Shown piece after piece: positions 34,541 to 43,455 of a stretch of 64,000 bases of DNA (position 1 is its first letter; every line of letters starts with the position of its first letter). This stretch comes from Actinacidiphila fildesensis (GTDB lineage: Bacteria > Actinomycetota > Actinomycetes > Streptomycetales > Streptomycetaceae): the NCBI RefSeq assembly GCF_042652185.1, contig NZ_JBHSIX010000008.1; one strand, written 5' to 3'. The translations under genes were made by a program, and so were the position numbers. The notes under the pieces were generated by a model. The model made no database searches, had not been told where the DNA came from, and saw nothing but the letters and a program-made list of their open reading frames with translations.

Positions 34541-35422
34541 ATGAGCGGCACGTCGGAATGGACCGTGACGGAACCACACAAGCTTGTCTTCGACGCGCAG
34601 GTCGACACGGTGCGCGTGCGCATCGTCGGCGGCGCGGTGAACGTCGTCGGTGTCGAGGAGGGCCCGGCCCGGCTGGAGGTCAGTGAGCTCGACGGACCGC
34701 CGCTGCTCGTCAGCCTCAAGGGCGGCGTCCTCACCGTCGGCTATGACGACCTGCCCTGGAAGGGCTTCCTCAAGTGGCTCGGCGGCAAGGGCTGGGAGCG
34801 GCACGCGGTCGTCTCGCTCGCCGTGCCGCAGCGCACCCGCGTCGAGGTCGGCGTGGTCGGCGCCAGCGCGGTGATCTCCGGCATCTCCGAAGCCACCCAG
34901 GTACGCGGGGTCAACGGGGACGTCACCCTGGTCGGCGTGGCCGGCTCGGTCAGCGCCAACACCATCTCGGGCAACGTCGAGGCCCAGGCGGTCTCCGGCG
35001 ACCTGCACATCAACACCGTCTCCGGCGACCTGACCGTCGTCGAGGGCAGCGGCGCCCGCATCAAGGCCGACTCCGTCAGCGGCAACATGGTGCTCGACCT
35101 GGCCCCCGTCGAGACGCCCCCGGGCGCCGACGTCCGGCTGAACACCGTCTCCGGCGAGATCGCCATCCGCATCCCGGATCCCGCGAACGCCGAGGTCGAC
35201 GCCAACACCGCCAGCGGCGCCGTGTCCTGCGCCTTCGAGGACCTGCGGGTCACCGGCCAGTGGGGCGCCAAGCGCATCACCGGACGGGTCGGCACCGGCG
35301 GCGCCCATCTGAAGGCCACCACCGTCTCCGGCGCCATCGCGCTGCTGCGCCGCCCACCGGTCGACGACGAGCCGGCCGGCGCGCTGACCGACGGGACCCC
35401 CTCACTCCGGAAGGACATCTGA
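34541..35422 (+). CDS. DUF4097 beta-strand repeat protein
   Basis: 293 aa. ATG at 34541 follows GAGGAGGG at ideal spacing. The protein is built of short repeats (ISGISEATQVRGVNGDVTLV, SVSANTISGNVEAQ, INTVSGDLTVVEG, KADSVSGNMVLD) typical of DUF4097, predicted to form a right-handed beta-solenoid. There is no signal peptide. The stop is one base before the padR start, so the two are co-translated. DUF4097 genes are often linked to PadR genes and are thought to be stress- or envelope-related. Confidence 0.88.
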   Translation: MSGTSEWTVTEPHKLVFDAQVDTVRVRIVGGAVNVVGVEEGPARLEVSELDGPPLLVSLKGGVLTVGYDDLPWKGFLKWLGGKGWERHAVVSLAVPQRTRVEVGVVGASAVISGISEATQVRGVNGDVTLVGVAGSVSANTISGNVEAQAVSGDLHINTVSGDLTVVEGSGARIKADSVSGNMVLDLAPVETPPGADVRLNTVSGEIAIRIPDPANAEVDANTASGAVSCAFEDLRVTGQWGAKRITGRVGTGGAHLKATTVSGAIALLRRPPVDDEPAGALTDGTPSLRKDI

Positions 35423-35423
35423 C

Positions 35424-36416
35424 ATGGCCCCCGTCTTCGCCCACGGCCGCCTGCGGCTGTACCTCCTCAAGCTCCTGGACGAGGCCCCGCGCCACGGCTA
35501 CGAGGTCATCCGGCTGCTGGAGGAGCGTTTCCACGGCCTCTACGCGCCCTCCGCCGGCACCGTCTACCCGCGGCTGGCCAAGCTGGAGAAGGAGGGCCTG
35601 GTCACCCACAGCACCGAGGGCGGCCGCAAGGTGTACTCCATCTCCGACGCCGGCCGCGCCGAACTGGCCGCCAGGGCCGACGAGATCGCCGACCTGGAGA
35701 ACGAGATCCGCGAATCGGTCTCGACGCTGGCCGCCGAGATCCGCGAGGACGTCCGCGGCGCCGCCGGTGATCTGCGCCGGGAGATCCGGGCCGCGGCGCA
35801 GGAGGCTCGCAACTCCCCCGCGGGCAACGGTGTCGGCACCGACTTCCGCGCCATGAAGCAGGAGTGGAAGGACCAGGCCCGCCGCGCCAAGGAGGAGAGC
35901 CGCCGGGCCAAGGAGGATGCGCGCAACGCCCGCCTCCAGGCCAAGGAGGCGCAGGACTTCGCCCGGGTCGAGGTGCAGCGGATCGCCAAGCAGGTGCAGG
36001 AGCAGGTGCAGTCCCACGTCCGCGAGGGCGACTGGCAGGGCGGCCTCAAGGAGGGCCTCGCCGAACTCAACCGCGAACTGGGCGCGCTGGGCCGGGCCAC
36101 CGGCCATATCTCGACCGCCTGGCCCGGCTACCTGAAGACCGATCCGGACGGCGCGACGAGCAGCACCACTGACGCGGACGCCGCCTCGGCCGAGGTGCCG
36201 GCGGACGCGCCCGACTGGGCCAGGGAGAACGACTCCGAGGACGCCGTCGCCGACCCGGGCCGCGAGCTGGAACGCCTCCTGGACCGTTTTCGCGACGACA
36301 TCCGTGACGCGGCCCGCGACCGGGGCGTGGACGCCGGTCAGCTGCGCGAGACCCGCCGCCATCTGTCGACGGCGGCTGCCCGGATCGGCGCTGTGCTGCG
36401 CGGCCGCAAGGACTGA
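35424..36416 (+). CDS. PadR-family regulator with long coiled-coil C-terminus
   Basis: 330 aa. The N-terminal winged helix is typical PadR (LYLLKLLDEAPRHGYEVIRL, SAGTVYPRLAKLEKEGLV). It is followed by an unusually long, charged, helical region (about 90-230, RRAKEESRRAKEDARNARLQ) in place of the short dimerisation helix, and a second helical end. It probably represses its own operon through the palindrome at 34473-34482. The extension suggests a second function such as partner binding. Confidence 0.9.
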   Translation: MAPVFAHGRLRLYLLKLLDEAPRHGYEVIRLLEERFHGLYAPSAGTVYPRLAKLEKEGLVTHSTEGGRKVYSISDAGRAELAARADEIADLENEIRESVSTLAAEIREDVRGAAGDLRREIRAAAQEARNSPAGNGVGTDFRAMKQEWKDQARRAKEESRRAKEDARNARLQAKEAQDFARVEVQRIAKQVQEQVQSHVREGDWQGGLKEGLAELNRELGALGRATGHISTAWPGYLKTDPDGATSSTTDADAASAEVPADAPDWARENDSEDAVADPGRELERLLDRFRDDIRDAARDRGVDAGQLRETRRHLSTAAARIGAVLRGRKD

Positions 36417-36438
36417 CGCGGGGACGACGCGGGGACAC

Positions 36439-36474
36439 GGACAGCGGGCTCCGACTGGTCGGAGCCCGCTGTCC
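36439..36474. terminator. Bidirectional terminator between padR and the MDR oxidoreductase
   Basis: GGACAGCGGGCTCCGA (36439-36454) pairs perfectly with 36459-36474 around a 4-base loop. It separates convergent genes. Confidence 0.88.
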
Positions 36475-36486
36475 GTCGGCCCGTCG

Positions 36487-37452
36487 TCAGCCCGTCGTCA
36501 GCACGATCTTTCCGAACAGCTCGCCGCCCGCCATCTTCTCGAAGCCCTCGCGGGCTCGTTCGAGCGGCAGTACGGAGTCGATCACCGGCCGGACACCGGT
36601 GGCCGCGCAGAAGCTGAGCAGATCCTCCAGCTCGTCCTTGGTGCCCATCGTCGAGCCGACGACCTTCAGCTCCAGGAAGAAGATCCGGGTGAGTTCGGCG
36701 GCCGGCGGGTTCGAGCCGCTCGTGGCGCCCGAGATCACCAGCGTGCCGCCGGGCCTGAGCGACTTCACCGAATGCGACCAGGTGGCGGCGCCCACCGTCT
36801 CGATCACCGCGTCGACCCGCCGCGGCAGCCGCGCGCCCGGCTCGAAGGCCTCCTCCGCGCCCAGCTCCACCGCGCGCTCACGCTTGGCCTTGTCCCGGCT
36901 CGTCGCGAACACCCGCAGCCCGGCCGCCTTCGCCAGCACGATCGCCGCCGTCGCCACCCCGCCGCCCGCGCCCTGCACCAGGACGGAATCGCCCGGCCGC
37001 ACGCCCGCGTTGGTGAAGAGCATCCGGTACGCGGTCAGCCACGCGGTCGGCAGACAGGCCGCCTCCTCGAAGGAGAGCTCGGCGGGCTTCGGCAGCACGT
37101 TCCAGGCCGGCACCGACACCCGCTCGGCGAACGTCCCCTGGTACCGCTCGGTGAGGATCGAACGCGGCTCGTCCGGTCCGACGCCGTGCCCGGACTGGCC
37201 GATGACGGAGTGCAGGACGACCTCGTTGCCGTTCTCGTCGACACCCGCCGCGTCACAGCCGAGGATCATCGGCAGCCGCTCCTGCCCGAGCCCCACCCCG
37301 CGCAGCGACCACAGGTCGTGGTGGTTGAGCGACGCGGCCCGCACCGTGACCGTCGTCCACCCCTCCCGGCGTTCCGGCTCCGGGCGTTCCCCCAGCTCCA
37401 GGCCGTTCAGCGGCTGATCACGGTCGATACGTGCGGCATAGGCAGCGAACAT
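36487..37452 (-). CDS. Zinc-type alcohol dehydrogenase-like (MDR) oxidoreductase
   Basis: 321 aa. GroES-like N-terminus (SLNHHDLWSLRG, ILGCDAAGVD) and NAD(P)-binding domain (SVLVQGAGGGVATAAIVLAKAAG). No cluster of structural-zinc cysteines is seen, so it is closer to quinone-oxidoreductase-type MDR members. Substrate unknown. Monocistronic. Confidence 0.88.
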   Translation of the reverse strand: MFAAYAARIDRDQPLNGLELGERPEPERREGWTTVTVRAASLNHHDLWSLRGVGLGQERLPMILGCDAAGVDENGNEVVLHSVIGQSGHGVGPDEPRSILTERYQGTFAERVSVPAWNVLPKPAELSFEEAACLPTAWLTAYRMLFTNAGVRPGDSVLVQGAGGGVATAAIVLAKAAGLRVFATSRDKAKRERAVELGAEEAFEPGARLPRRVDAVIETVGAATWSHSVKSLRPGGTLVISGATSGSNPPAAELTRIFFLELKVVGSTMGTKDELEDLLSFCAATGVRPVIDSVLPLERAREGFEKMAGGELFGKIVLTTG

Positions 37453-37635
37453 GCCCAGAAACTATCGGCGCGATCGACATCCGGTGAAGACCCCGCCGTA
37501 CGAAGCGACATACGTCACCCTGATCCCGTCACCCCCGGACACGTCACCCCTTGCCCTTGGTGCAACCTCCCGGGCCTCCCAGCGCACTGACACAGTGACG
37601 GGCGATCCGCCCACGCGGCACGGGGAGGGGACGAC

Positions 37636-38142
37636 ATGCGGCAGGACGGCAGCGCCGGCGGAGGCGACGACGACGCGTTGCACGCGTTCGTCGCCGGCAG
37701 ACGGTTCGCGCTCTTCCGGAGCGCGTTCCTGCTGTGCGGCAACAGCGACGAGGCCGACGACCTCGTCCAGACGACACTGGTGAAGGTCATCCTGGGCTGG
37801 CGCCGGCTGGAGCGCCTCGACAATGTCGAGGCCTACGCCCGCAAGACGCTGGTCAACACCTTCATCGCCTCCCGCCGCCGCTTCTGGCACCGCGAGCAGC
37901 CCTACGGCGAACTCCCCGAGCGGATCGGCCCGGAGACCGACACCGACACCGGTGTGGCCGTCCGCGTCGCACTCTCCCGGCTCACGCCGCGGCAGCGCGC
38001 CGTGCTCGTCCTGCGGTACTGGGAGGACCTGAGCGTCGAGGCCACCGCCGAGGCGCTCGGCATGCGTGAGAACACCGTCAAGAGCCATACGGCACGCGGG
38101 ATGGCGGCGCTGCGCGCCGAGATGCGGGAGGAGCGGGTATGA
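37636..38142 (+). CDS. ECF sigma factor of the SigE-like family
   Basis: 168 aa. Region 2 (FRSAFLLCGNSDEADDLVQTTLVKVI) and region 4 (LTPRQRAVLVLRYWEDLSVEATAEALGMRENTVKSH) are clear. ATG at 37636 follows GGGGAGGGG. The stop overlaps the start of the next gene (ATGA). It directs RNA polymerase to an unknown regulon; the co-translated membrane-anchored neighbour may control it. Confidence 0.93.
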   Translation: MRQDGSAGGGDDDALHAFVAGRRFALFRSAFLLCGNSDEADDLVQTTLVKVILGWRRLERLDNVEAYARKTLVNTFIASRRRFWHREQPYGELPERIGPETDTDTGVAVRVALSRLTPRQRAVLVLRYWEDLSVEATAEALGMRENTVKSHTARGMAALRAEMREERV

Positions 38143-38879
38143 ACCAGGACCAAGCGGTCAGAGAGCTGTTGCGGCGGGCCGTCGACGGTGTCGTCCCCGT
38201 GCCGAACGGTACGAGCGAGCGGATCTTCGCCCAGGCCCGGAGCATACGGCGGCGGCGCCGGCGGGCCCGGATCGCCGTTTCCGCGCTGGCTCTCGCCGGC
38301 GCGGTGACCGCCGGCCTGCTGCTGCCGGGTGCGGTGGACGCACGGCGGGTGCAGATCGCCGCCGGGTACAGCGGCCCGACGCAGACCGCGCTGCTCAGGG
38401 AGCTGCTCCCGCCGGAGGTGGGCCGGATCGAACTGAACAGCAAGCCCGGTAGCGGCAAGGACGTCGCGATCGGCGACGGGATGTACCTGGTGGCCAAGGG
38501 CGGGAAGTACGGCGAGATCTCGATCCACAATTTCGCTCCGGACGGGTCAGGGGCGCACGACGTCTGTGCCGAATTCGACACGAAGCGCTGGACGGCGGAC
38601 TGCGGGAAGGTGGAACTGAGCGGCGGCCGCACGTTGTGGACCTGGCGCATCGTGCCCGGCATTCAGTTGTACGACGACGGCACGAAGAGCGTCGCGGGAT
38701 ACTGCGCCGGCCTGGGCCTTCCCGACGGCCGGACGATGTTCATCCAGGTCAACGCCGGCGACTCGCTGTCCGGCCGTCGCTCCGACCCCGCCTGGATGGC
38801 CGCGCCACCGTTGACCATGGCGCAGCTCCGCGATCTCGCGCTGCGCCCGGAGCTGCTCGTACCGCTGCCCAAGTCCTGA
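38139..38879 (+). CDS. Single-pass membrane protein in operon with the ECF sigma factor
   Basis: 246 aa, no recognised family. A short cytoplasmic N-terminus (about 45 residues, ending RRRRRRARIA) is followed by one membrane helix (VSALALAGAVTAGLLLPGAV) and an extracellular domain with two pairs of Cys (VCAEF, ADCGK; GYCAG). This shape and its position right after the sigma gene suggest an anti-sigma-like or sensory partner, but no zinc-binding anti-sigma motif (HxxxCxxC) is present. Confidence 0.72.
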   Translation: MNQDQAVRELLRRAVDGVVPVPNGTSERIFAQARSIRRRRRRARIAVSALALAGAVTAGLLLPGAVDARRVQIAAGYSGPTQTALLRELLPPEVGRIELNSKPGSGKDVAIGDGMYLVAKGGKYGEISIHNFAPDGSGAHDVCAEFDTKRWTADCGKVELSGGRTLWTWRIVPGIQLYDDGTKSVAGYCAGLGLPDGRTMFIQVNAGDSLSGRRSDPAWMAAPPLTMAQLRDLALRPELLVPLPKS

Positions 38880-38886
38880 CACCGGC

Positions 38887-38924
38887 GACGGCGGGCCGGC
38901 ACCCATGGGTGCCGGCCCGCCGTC
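38887..38924. terminator. Bidirectional terminator between the ECF operon and malic enzyme
   Basis: GACGGCGGGCCGGCACCC (38887-38904) is followed directly by its reverse complement (38907-38924). It starts 8 bp after the membrane protein's stop and serves convergent genes. Confidence 0.88.
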
Positions 38925-38958
38925 ATTCCTGTCCTGCGACAACCCGCCCGGAGGGCGG

Positions 38959-40155
38959 TCAGCGGCGGGCGACGCCCTCCGCGCGGGCGGCGGCCGCGAC
39001 CGCGGCGGTGACCGCCGGGGCGACCCGCTCGTCGAAGGGCGACGGGATGACGCAGTCGGCGCTGAGCTCGTCGGCGACGACGGCGGCCAGCGCCTCGGCG
39101 GCGGCGATCTTCATGCCCTCGGTGATGCGCGAGGCGCGCACCTGGAGGGCGCCGGCGAAGATGCCCGGGAACGCCAGGACGTTGTTGATCTGGTTCGGGA
39201 AGTCGCTGCGGCCGGTGGCGACGACGGCGGCGTACTTGTGTGCGACATCCGGGTGGATCTCCGGCGTCGGGTTGGCCATGGCGAAGATGAAGGCGCCCTT
39301 GGCCATGGTGGCCACCGCCTCCTCGCGCACGGTTCCGCCGGACACGCCGATGAAGACGTCGGCTCCGTCCAGGGCGGTCTCCAGCGAACCGGAAAGACCA
39401 GCCTTATTGGTGTACGTGGCCAGCTCGCGCTTGACGGAGTTCAGGTCGTCACGGCCGCCGTGCACGATCCCCTTGCGGTCGGTGACGGCGACATCGCCGA
39501 TTCCCGCCTCGATGAGGATCTTGGCGATCGCGACCCCGGCCGCTCCCGCGCCCGAGATCACCGCGCGCAGCTGGCCCAGCGACCGGTTGGTGAGCTTGGC
39601 GGCGTTGCGCAGCGCGGCGAGCGTCACGACGGCGGTGCCGTGCTGGTCGTCGTGGAAGACCGGGATGTCGAGGCGCTCCTGCAGCTTCCGCTCGATCTCG
39701 AAGCAGCGGGGGGCGGAGATGTCCTCCAGGTTGACGCCGCCGAAGGACGGCGCCATCCGCACCACGGTTTCGACGATCTCGTCCACGTCCGTGCAGGCCA
39801 GCGCGATGGGGACCGCGTTGACCCCGCCGAACTGCTTGAAGAGGATCGCCTTGCCCTCCATCACCGGCAGGGAGGCTTCCGGGCCGATGTCACCGAGTCC
39901 GAGCACCGCGGTGCCGTCCGTGACCACGGCCACGACGTTGGACTTCCAGGTGTAGTCGTTCACCAGATCGGGCTGCTCGGCAATGGCCGTGCAGACCTTC
40001 GCGACACCCGGCGTGTAGGCGAGGGACAGATCGTCCGCATCGCGCACCGGCACGGTCGCGGCCACCTCCATCTTTCCGCCACGGTGCAGGGCGAAGACCG
40101 GATCGATGGGAAACGTGTCCGTATCGGTCCGAGGATTGACGATCTCCGCTGCCAC
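38959..40155 (-). CDS. NAD(P)-dependent malic enzyme (malate oxidoreductase, decarboxylating)
   Basis: 398 aa from GTG 40155, which follows AAAGGGG at good spacing. Compact bacterial malic enzyme: N-terminal domain with LSLAYTPGVAKVC and the catalytic Lys region (ASLPVMEGKAILFKQFGG), metal site in EDISAPRCFEIE and FHDDQHGTAVV, then a Rossmann domain (AVISGAGAAGVAIAKIL). It converts malate to pyruvate and CO2, linking the TCA cycle to pyruvate. No phosphotransacetylase-like C-terminal extension. Cofactor preference cannot be decided. Confidence 0.95.
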   Translation of the reverse strand: MAAEIVNPRTDTDTFPIDPVFALHRGGKMEVAATVPVRDADDLSLAYTPGVAKVCTAIAEQPDLVNDYTWKSNVVAVVTDGTAVLGLGDIGPEASLPVMEGKAILFKQFGGVNAVPIALACTDVDEIVETVVRMAPSFGGVNLEDISAPRCFEIERKLQERLDIPVFHDDQHGTAVVTLAALRNAAKLTNRSLGQLRAVISGAGAAGVAIAKILIEAGIGDVAVTDRKGIVHGGRDDLNSVKRELATYTNKAGLSGSLETALDGADVFIGVSGGTVREEAVATMAKGAFIFAMANPTPEIHPDVAHKYAAVVATGRSDFPNQINNVLAFPGIFAGALQVRASRITEGMKIAAAEALAAVVADELSADCVIPSPFDERVAPAVTAAVAAAARAEGVARR

Positions 40156-40661
40156 AATTGACCCCTTTGTCTGATTTGGTTTCGAGGGTACTACCTCCAG
40201 AAATGGAGATAGGCGGGCTCGGCATCGGTACACCCAGGCACTTGAGTGGTCCTGAAGGCACCGGCGCCAGGCATGCCGCACGCATGCCATGGGCCCCGGG
40301 ATGAGGGGTAAGGATCCGTTCTACCGGAAGACCGATTCCGCTGACGAGTCCTATTCGGTTCCGCCAGAAGGAGGCGAATCGGAAATAACGGCATACAGCG
40401 CGGCAAAAAGGCCCGAATGGGGAGTAACCGCGGATACTGTGTGCGACTGGTCGGCGTGGCCCCACCGTGGTCCGGCCTTGGTGTGCCGGCCCGGTGAGAG
40501 CCCGGGGATCGCCCGTTATCCGATTTTGACACAACTGGACCACTGACTGGGTCTGTCCGGATGGCAAGATGCGCACATCACACCGGGTGGCGACACTCGA
40601 ATAGGGGATCCCCACCCACCGTCTTCCCCACTCCGCCCACATTCCGCAGGAGGAACCAGCA
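40156..40661. other. 506-bp divergent intergenic region, malic enzyme / amino-acid ABC operon
   Basis: Relatively A/T-rich for this genome. It must carry promoters for both sides. A TTGACA hexamer (40526-40531) and a possible pair CTGACT (40543-40548) with CAAGAT (40565-40570), 16 bp apart, point towards the ABC operon. An 85-codon open frame (40289-40546) has atypical codon use and no ribosome site and is not called. No riboswitch was recognised. Confidence 0.4.
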
Positions 40662-41618
40662 ATGACCGCACGCACCACCCGTCGCTCGGCCGCCACATCT
40701 CGGATCACAGCGGTCGGCGCGATCGCGGTCGCGGGCACCCTGCTGCTCAGCGGCTGTGGCGACCAGACCAAGAAGGACAGCGGCCCCGACACCTCGACGA
40801 AGTCGAACAGTGCTCCGCTCTTCAACAAGCTGCCCAAGAAGTTCCAGGACGCCGGTGTCATCGAGGTCGGCACCGACGCCACGTACGCCCCGATGGAGCT
40901 GAAGCAGAACGGCACCATCGTCGGCGTCGACCCCGACATCGCCGCGGCGCTCGGCAAGCAGCTCGGCGTGACGTTCAAGTTCACCAGCGGCACCTTCGAC
41001 GGCCTCCTGGCCGCGATGCAGACCGGCCGCTACGGCGTCGTCATGTCCTCCGTCAGCGACACCAAGGCCCGCCAGGAGGGCCTGGACGACAAGGGGCAGA
41101 AGACCGGTAAGGGCGTCGACTTCGTCGACTACTTCACCGCGAGCACCGGCATCCTGGTCAAGAAGGGCAACCCGGAGCACATCACCTCCGTCGACGACCT
41201 GTGCGGCAAGAAGCTGGCCGTCCAGCGCGGTACGACCTTCGAGGCGGCCGCCAAGGACCTCTCCAAGAAGTGCACGACGGACGGCAAGGGAGCGCTGTCC
41301 ATCGAGTCCTTCCCGACCGACGCCGAGGCCCAGACCCGCGTCAAGGCCGGCGGAGCGGTCGCCGACCTGAACGACTCCCCGGTCGCCGCGTACATCGCCA
41401 AGACCGCGGGCGGCGGCAACGACTTCGAGTCGGTGGCCAACAAGTCCGACGCCGGACCGTTCGGCATCGCCGTGGACAAGAGCAACACGCAGCTGCGCGA
41501 CGCGATCAAGCTGGCGATGGACGCGATCATCGCCGACGGCAGCTACAAGGCAGCCCTCGACAAGTGGGGCGCCGGCGACGGCGCGATCACCAAGGCCGCG
41601 ATCAACGGCGGCTCCTGA
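40662..41618 (+). CDS. Polar amino-acid ABC transporter, substrate-binding lipoprotein
   Basis: 318 aa. A lipoprotein signal ends in the lipobox LLLSGC. The mature part is a family-3 (glutamate/glutamine/arginine-type) binding protein: VGTDATYAPMELKQNGTIVGVDPD, GTFDGLLAAMQTGRY. The following genes encode the permease and ATPase, giving a complete importer. The residues for ligand choice cannot be read, so the substrate is only a polar amino acid or derivative. Confidence 0.92.
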   Translation: MTARTTRRSAATSRITAVGAIAVAGTLLLSGCGDQTKKDSGPDTSTKSNSAPLFNKLPKKFQDAGVIEVGTDATYAPMELKQNGTIVGVDPDIAAALGKQLGVTFKFTSGTFDGLLAAMQTGRYGVVMSSVSDTKARQEGLDDKGQKTGKGVDFVDYFTASTGILVKKGNPEHITSVDDLCGKKLAVQRGTTFEAAAKDLSKKCTTDGKGALSIESFPTDAEAQTRVKAGGAVADLNDSPVAAYIAKTAGGGNDFESVANKSDAGPFGIAVDKSNTQLRDAIKLAMDAIIADGSYKAALDKWGAGDGAITKAAINGGS

Positions 41619-41648
41619 CCCCACGCGCTCCACTGAAGGGCAGTCGCA

Positions 41649-42605
41649 GTGACTGACAAATTCGATAAGGAACCCGCTGACGCTCCGTCGAGCGGGTCCG
41701 CCGGGACCGCCACCGCGGTCCCCGCGGAGGCCATCCGGGCGATCCCCGTACGCCATTACGGGCGCTGGATCAGTGCGGTCGTCGTCGTGGCCGTGCTGGC
41801 CGCACTGGTGTTCTCGTTCTCCCAGGGCGATGTGCGCTGGGCGACCGTGCCGGAGAAGCTGTTCGACCACTCCATCCTGACCGGTATGTGGCACACCATC
41901 CTCATCAGCGTCCTGTCGATGCTGATGGGGCTGCTGCTCGGTGTGCTCTTCGCCGTCATGCGGCTCTCCAAGAACCCGGTGACAGGCGGCGTCGCCTGGC
42001 TCTACATCTGGTTCTTCCGCGGCACCCCGGTCTATGTACAGCTGCTCATCTGGTTCAACCTGGCGCTGATCTTCCCGGTCCTGAACCTCGGCCCGATCTA
42101 CAAGAACAACATGGTCGACGTCATGACCCCGTTCGTGGCCGCCCTGCTGGGGCTCGGTCTGAACGAGGGCGCCTACATGGCCGAGATCGTGCGGGCCGGC
42201 ATCCAGTCGGTCGACGAGGGCCAGACCGAGGCGTCGCACGCCCTGGGCATGAAGCAGGGCCAGACCATGCGCCGCGTGGTGCTGCCGCAGGCCATGCGGG
42301 TGATCATCCCGCCGAGCGGCAACGAGTTCATCAACATGCTCAAGACGTCCTCGCTGGTCGTCGCCGTCCAGTACCAGGACCTGCTGCGCAGCGCGCAGGA
42401 CATCGCCGCGAGTTCCTTCGCGACCATGGAGATGTTCTTCGTCGCGTCCATCTGGTACCTCGCCCTGACCAGCGTGTTCAGCGTCGGCCAGTACTACCTG
42501 GAACGCCGCTTCGCCCGGGGCTCGCTGCGCAGTCTGCCGCTCACCCCGTGGCAGAAGATCAAGGCGAATCTCAGCACGTTGCGCCGTCCGGAGGTGGCCC
42601 GATGA
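41649..42605 (+). CDS. Polar amino-acid ABC transporter permease
   Basis: 318 aa. A cytoplasmic N-terminal extension, a first helix (ISAVVVVAVLAALVFSF), then the HisM/GlnP-type permease core with GMWHTILISVLSML and the ATPase-contact (EAA) loop EASHALGMKQGQTMRRVVLPQA. The stop overlaps the ATPase start by 4 bp (ATGA). Confidence 0.94.
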   Translation: MTDKFDKEPADAPSSGSAGTATAVPAEAIRAIPVRHYGRWISAVVVVAVLAALVFSFSQGDVRWATVPEKLFDHSILTGMWHTILISVLSMLMGLLLGVLFAVMRLSKNPVTGGVAWLYIWFFRGTPVYVQLLIWFNLALIFPVLNLGPIYKNNMVDVMTPFVAALLGLGLNEGAYMAEIVRAGIQSVDEGQTEASHALGMKQGQTMRRVVLPQAMRVIIPPSGNEFINMLKTSSLVVAVQYQDLLRSAQDIAASSFATMEMFFVASIWYLALTSVFSVGQYYLERRFARGSLRSLPLTPWQKIKANLSTLRRPEVAR

Positions 42606-43369
42606 CCGTTCAGCCCATGGTCAAGGCCGAGGCCGTCCACAAGTCGTTCGGCCTGGCGCACATCCTCAAGGGGATCGAGCTGGAGGTCGCGCCGCGCGAG
42701 GTGTTCTGCCTCGTCGGCCCGTCCGGCTCGGGCAAGTCCACCTTCCTGCGGTGCATCAACCACCTGGAGCAGATCAACGCCGGCCGCCTGTGGGTGGACG
42801 GCGAGCTGGTCGGCTACCGGCAGAAGGGCGACAAGCTCTACGAGCTGAAGGACAGCGAGGTCGCGGCGAAGCGGCGGGACATCGGCATGGTGTTCCAGCG
42901 CTTCAACCTCTTCCCGCACATGACGGCGATCGAGAACGTCATGGAAGCCCCGATGCAGGTCAAGGGCGAGTCGAAGGCGACCGCCCGGGCCCGCGCGGAG
43001 CGGCTGCTCGACCGGGTCGGCCTGGCCGACAAGGCGGCCAACTACCCCTCGCAGCTGTCCGGCGGACAGCAGCAGCGGGTGGCCATCGCCCGCGCGCTGG
43101 CGATGGAGCCGAAGCTGATGCTCTTCGACGAGCCGACCTCCGCGCTCGACCCGGAGCTCGTCGGTGACGTCCTCGACGTCATGCGCGGGCTCGCCGAGGA
43201 CGGCATGACGATGATCGTCGTCACCCATGAGATGGGCTTCGCCCGCGAGGTGGGCGACGCGCTGGTCTTCATGGACGACGGCATCGTCGTCGAGGCGGGG
43301 AACCCCCGTGACGTCCTGAACAACCCGCAGCACGACCGCACCAAGGCGTTCCTGTCCAAGGTGCTGTGA
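42602..43369 (+). CDS. Polar amino-acid ABC transporter ATP-binding protein
   Basis: 255 aa. Walker A GPSGSGKST, Q-loop VFQRFNLFPHM, signature LSGGQQQRVAIARAL, Walker B LMLFDEPTSALD, H-loop VVTHEMGF. ATG at 42602 within the ATGA overlap. It is the last gene of the three-gene operon, followed by a strong terminator. Confidence 0.97.
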   Translation: MTVQPMVKAEAVHKSFGLAHILKGIELEVAPREVFCLVGPSGSGKSTFLRCINHLEQINAGRLWVDGELVGYRQKGDKLYELKDSEVAAKRRDIGMVFQRFNLFPHMTAIENVMEAPMQVKGESKATARARAERLLDRVGLADKAANYPSQLSGGQQQRVAIARALAMEPKLMLFDEPTSALDPELVGDVLDVMRGLAEDGMTMIVVTHEMGFAREVGDALVFMDDGIVVEAGNPRDVLNNPQHDRTKAFLSKVL

Positions 43370-43381
43370 CCCGAACGGACG

Positions 43382-43420
43382 AGGCCGGACGGCCGGGCCG
43401 CGAGCCCGGCCGTCCGGCCT
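43382..43420. terminator. Terminator after the ABC operon (bidirectional)
   Basis: AGGCCGGACGGCCGGGC (43382-43398) pairs perfectly with 43404-43420 around a 5-base loop, followed by TCTCCT. It separates convergent genes. Confidence 0.88.
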
Positions 43421-43455
43421 TCTCCTGTCCGGGGCGGCGCGCGTTGTTCCGCGCG

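Noticed and set aside
40289..40546. 85-codon frame in the malic enzyme / ABC transporter gap
   Set aside because: No ribosome site, atypical composition and no recognisable protein features; the region is better explained as promoters.
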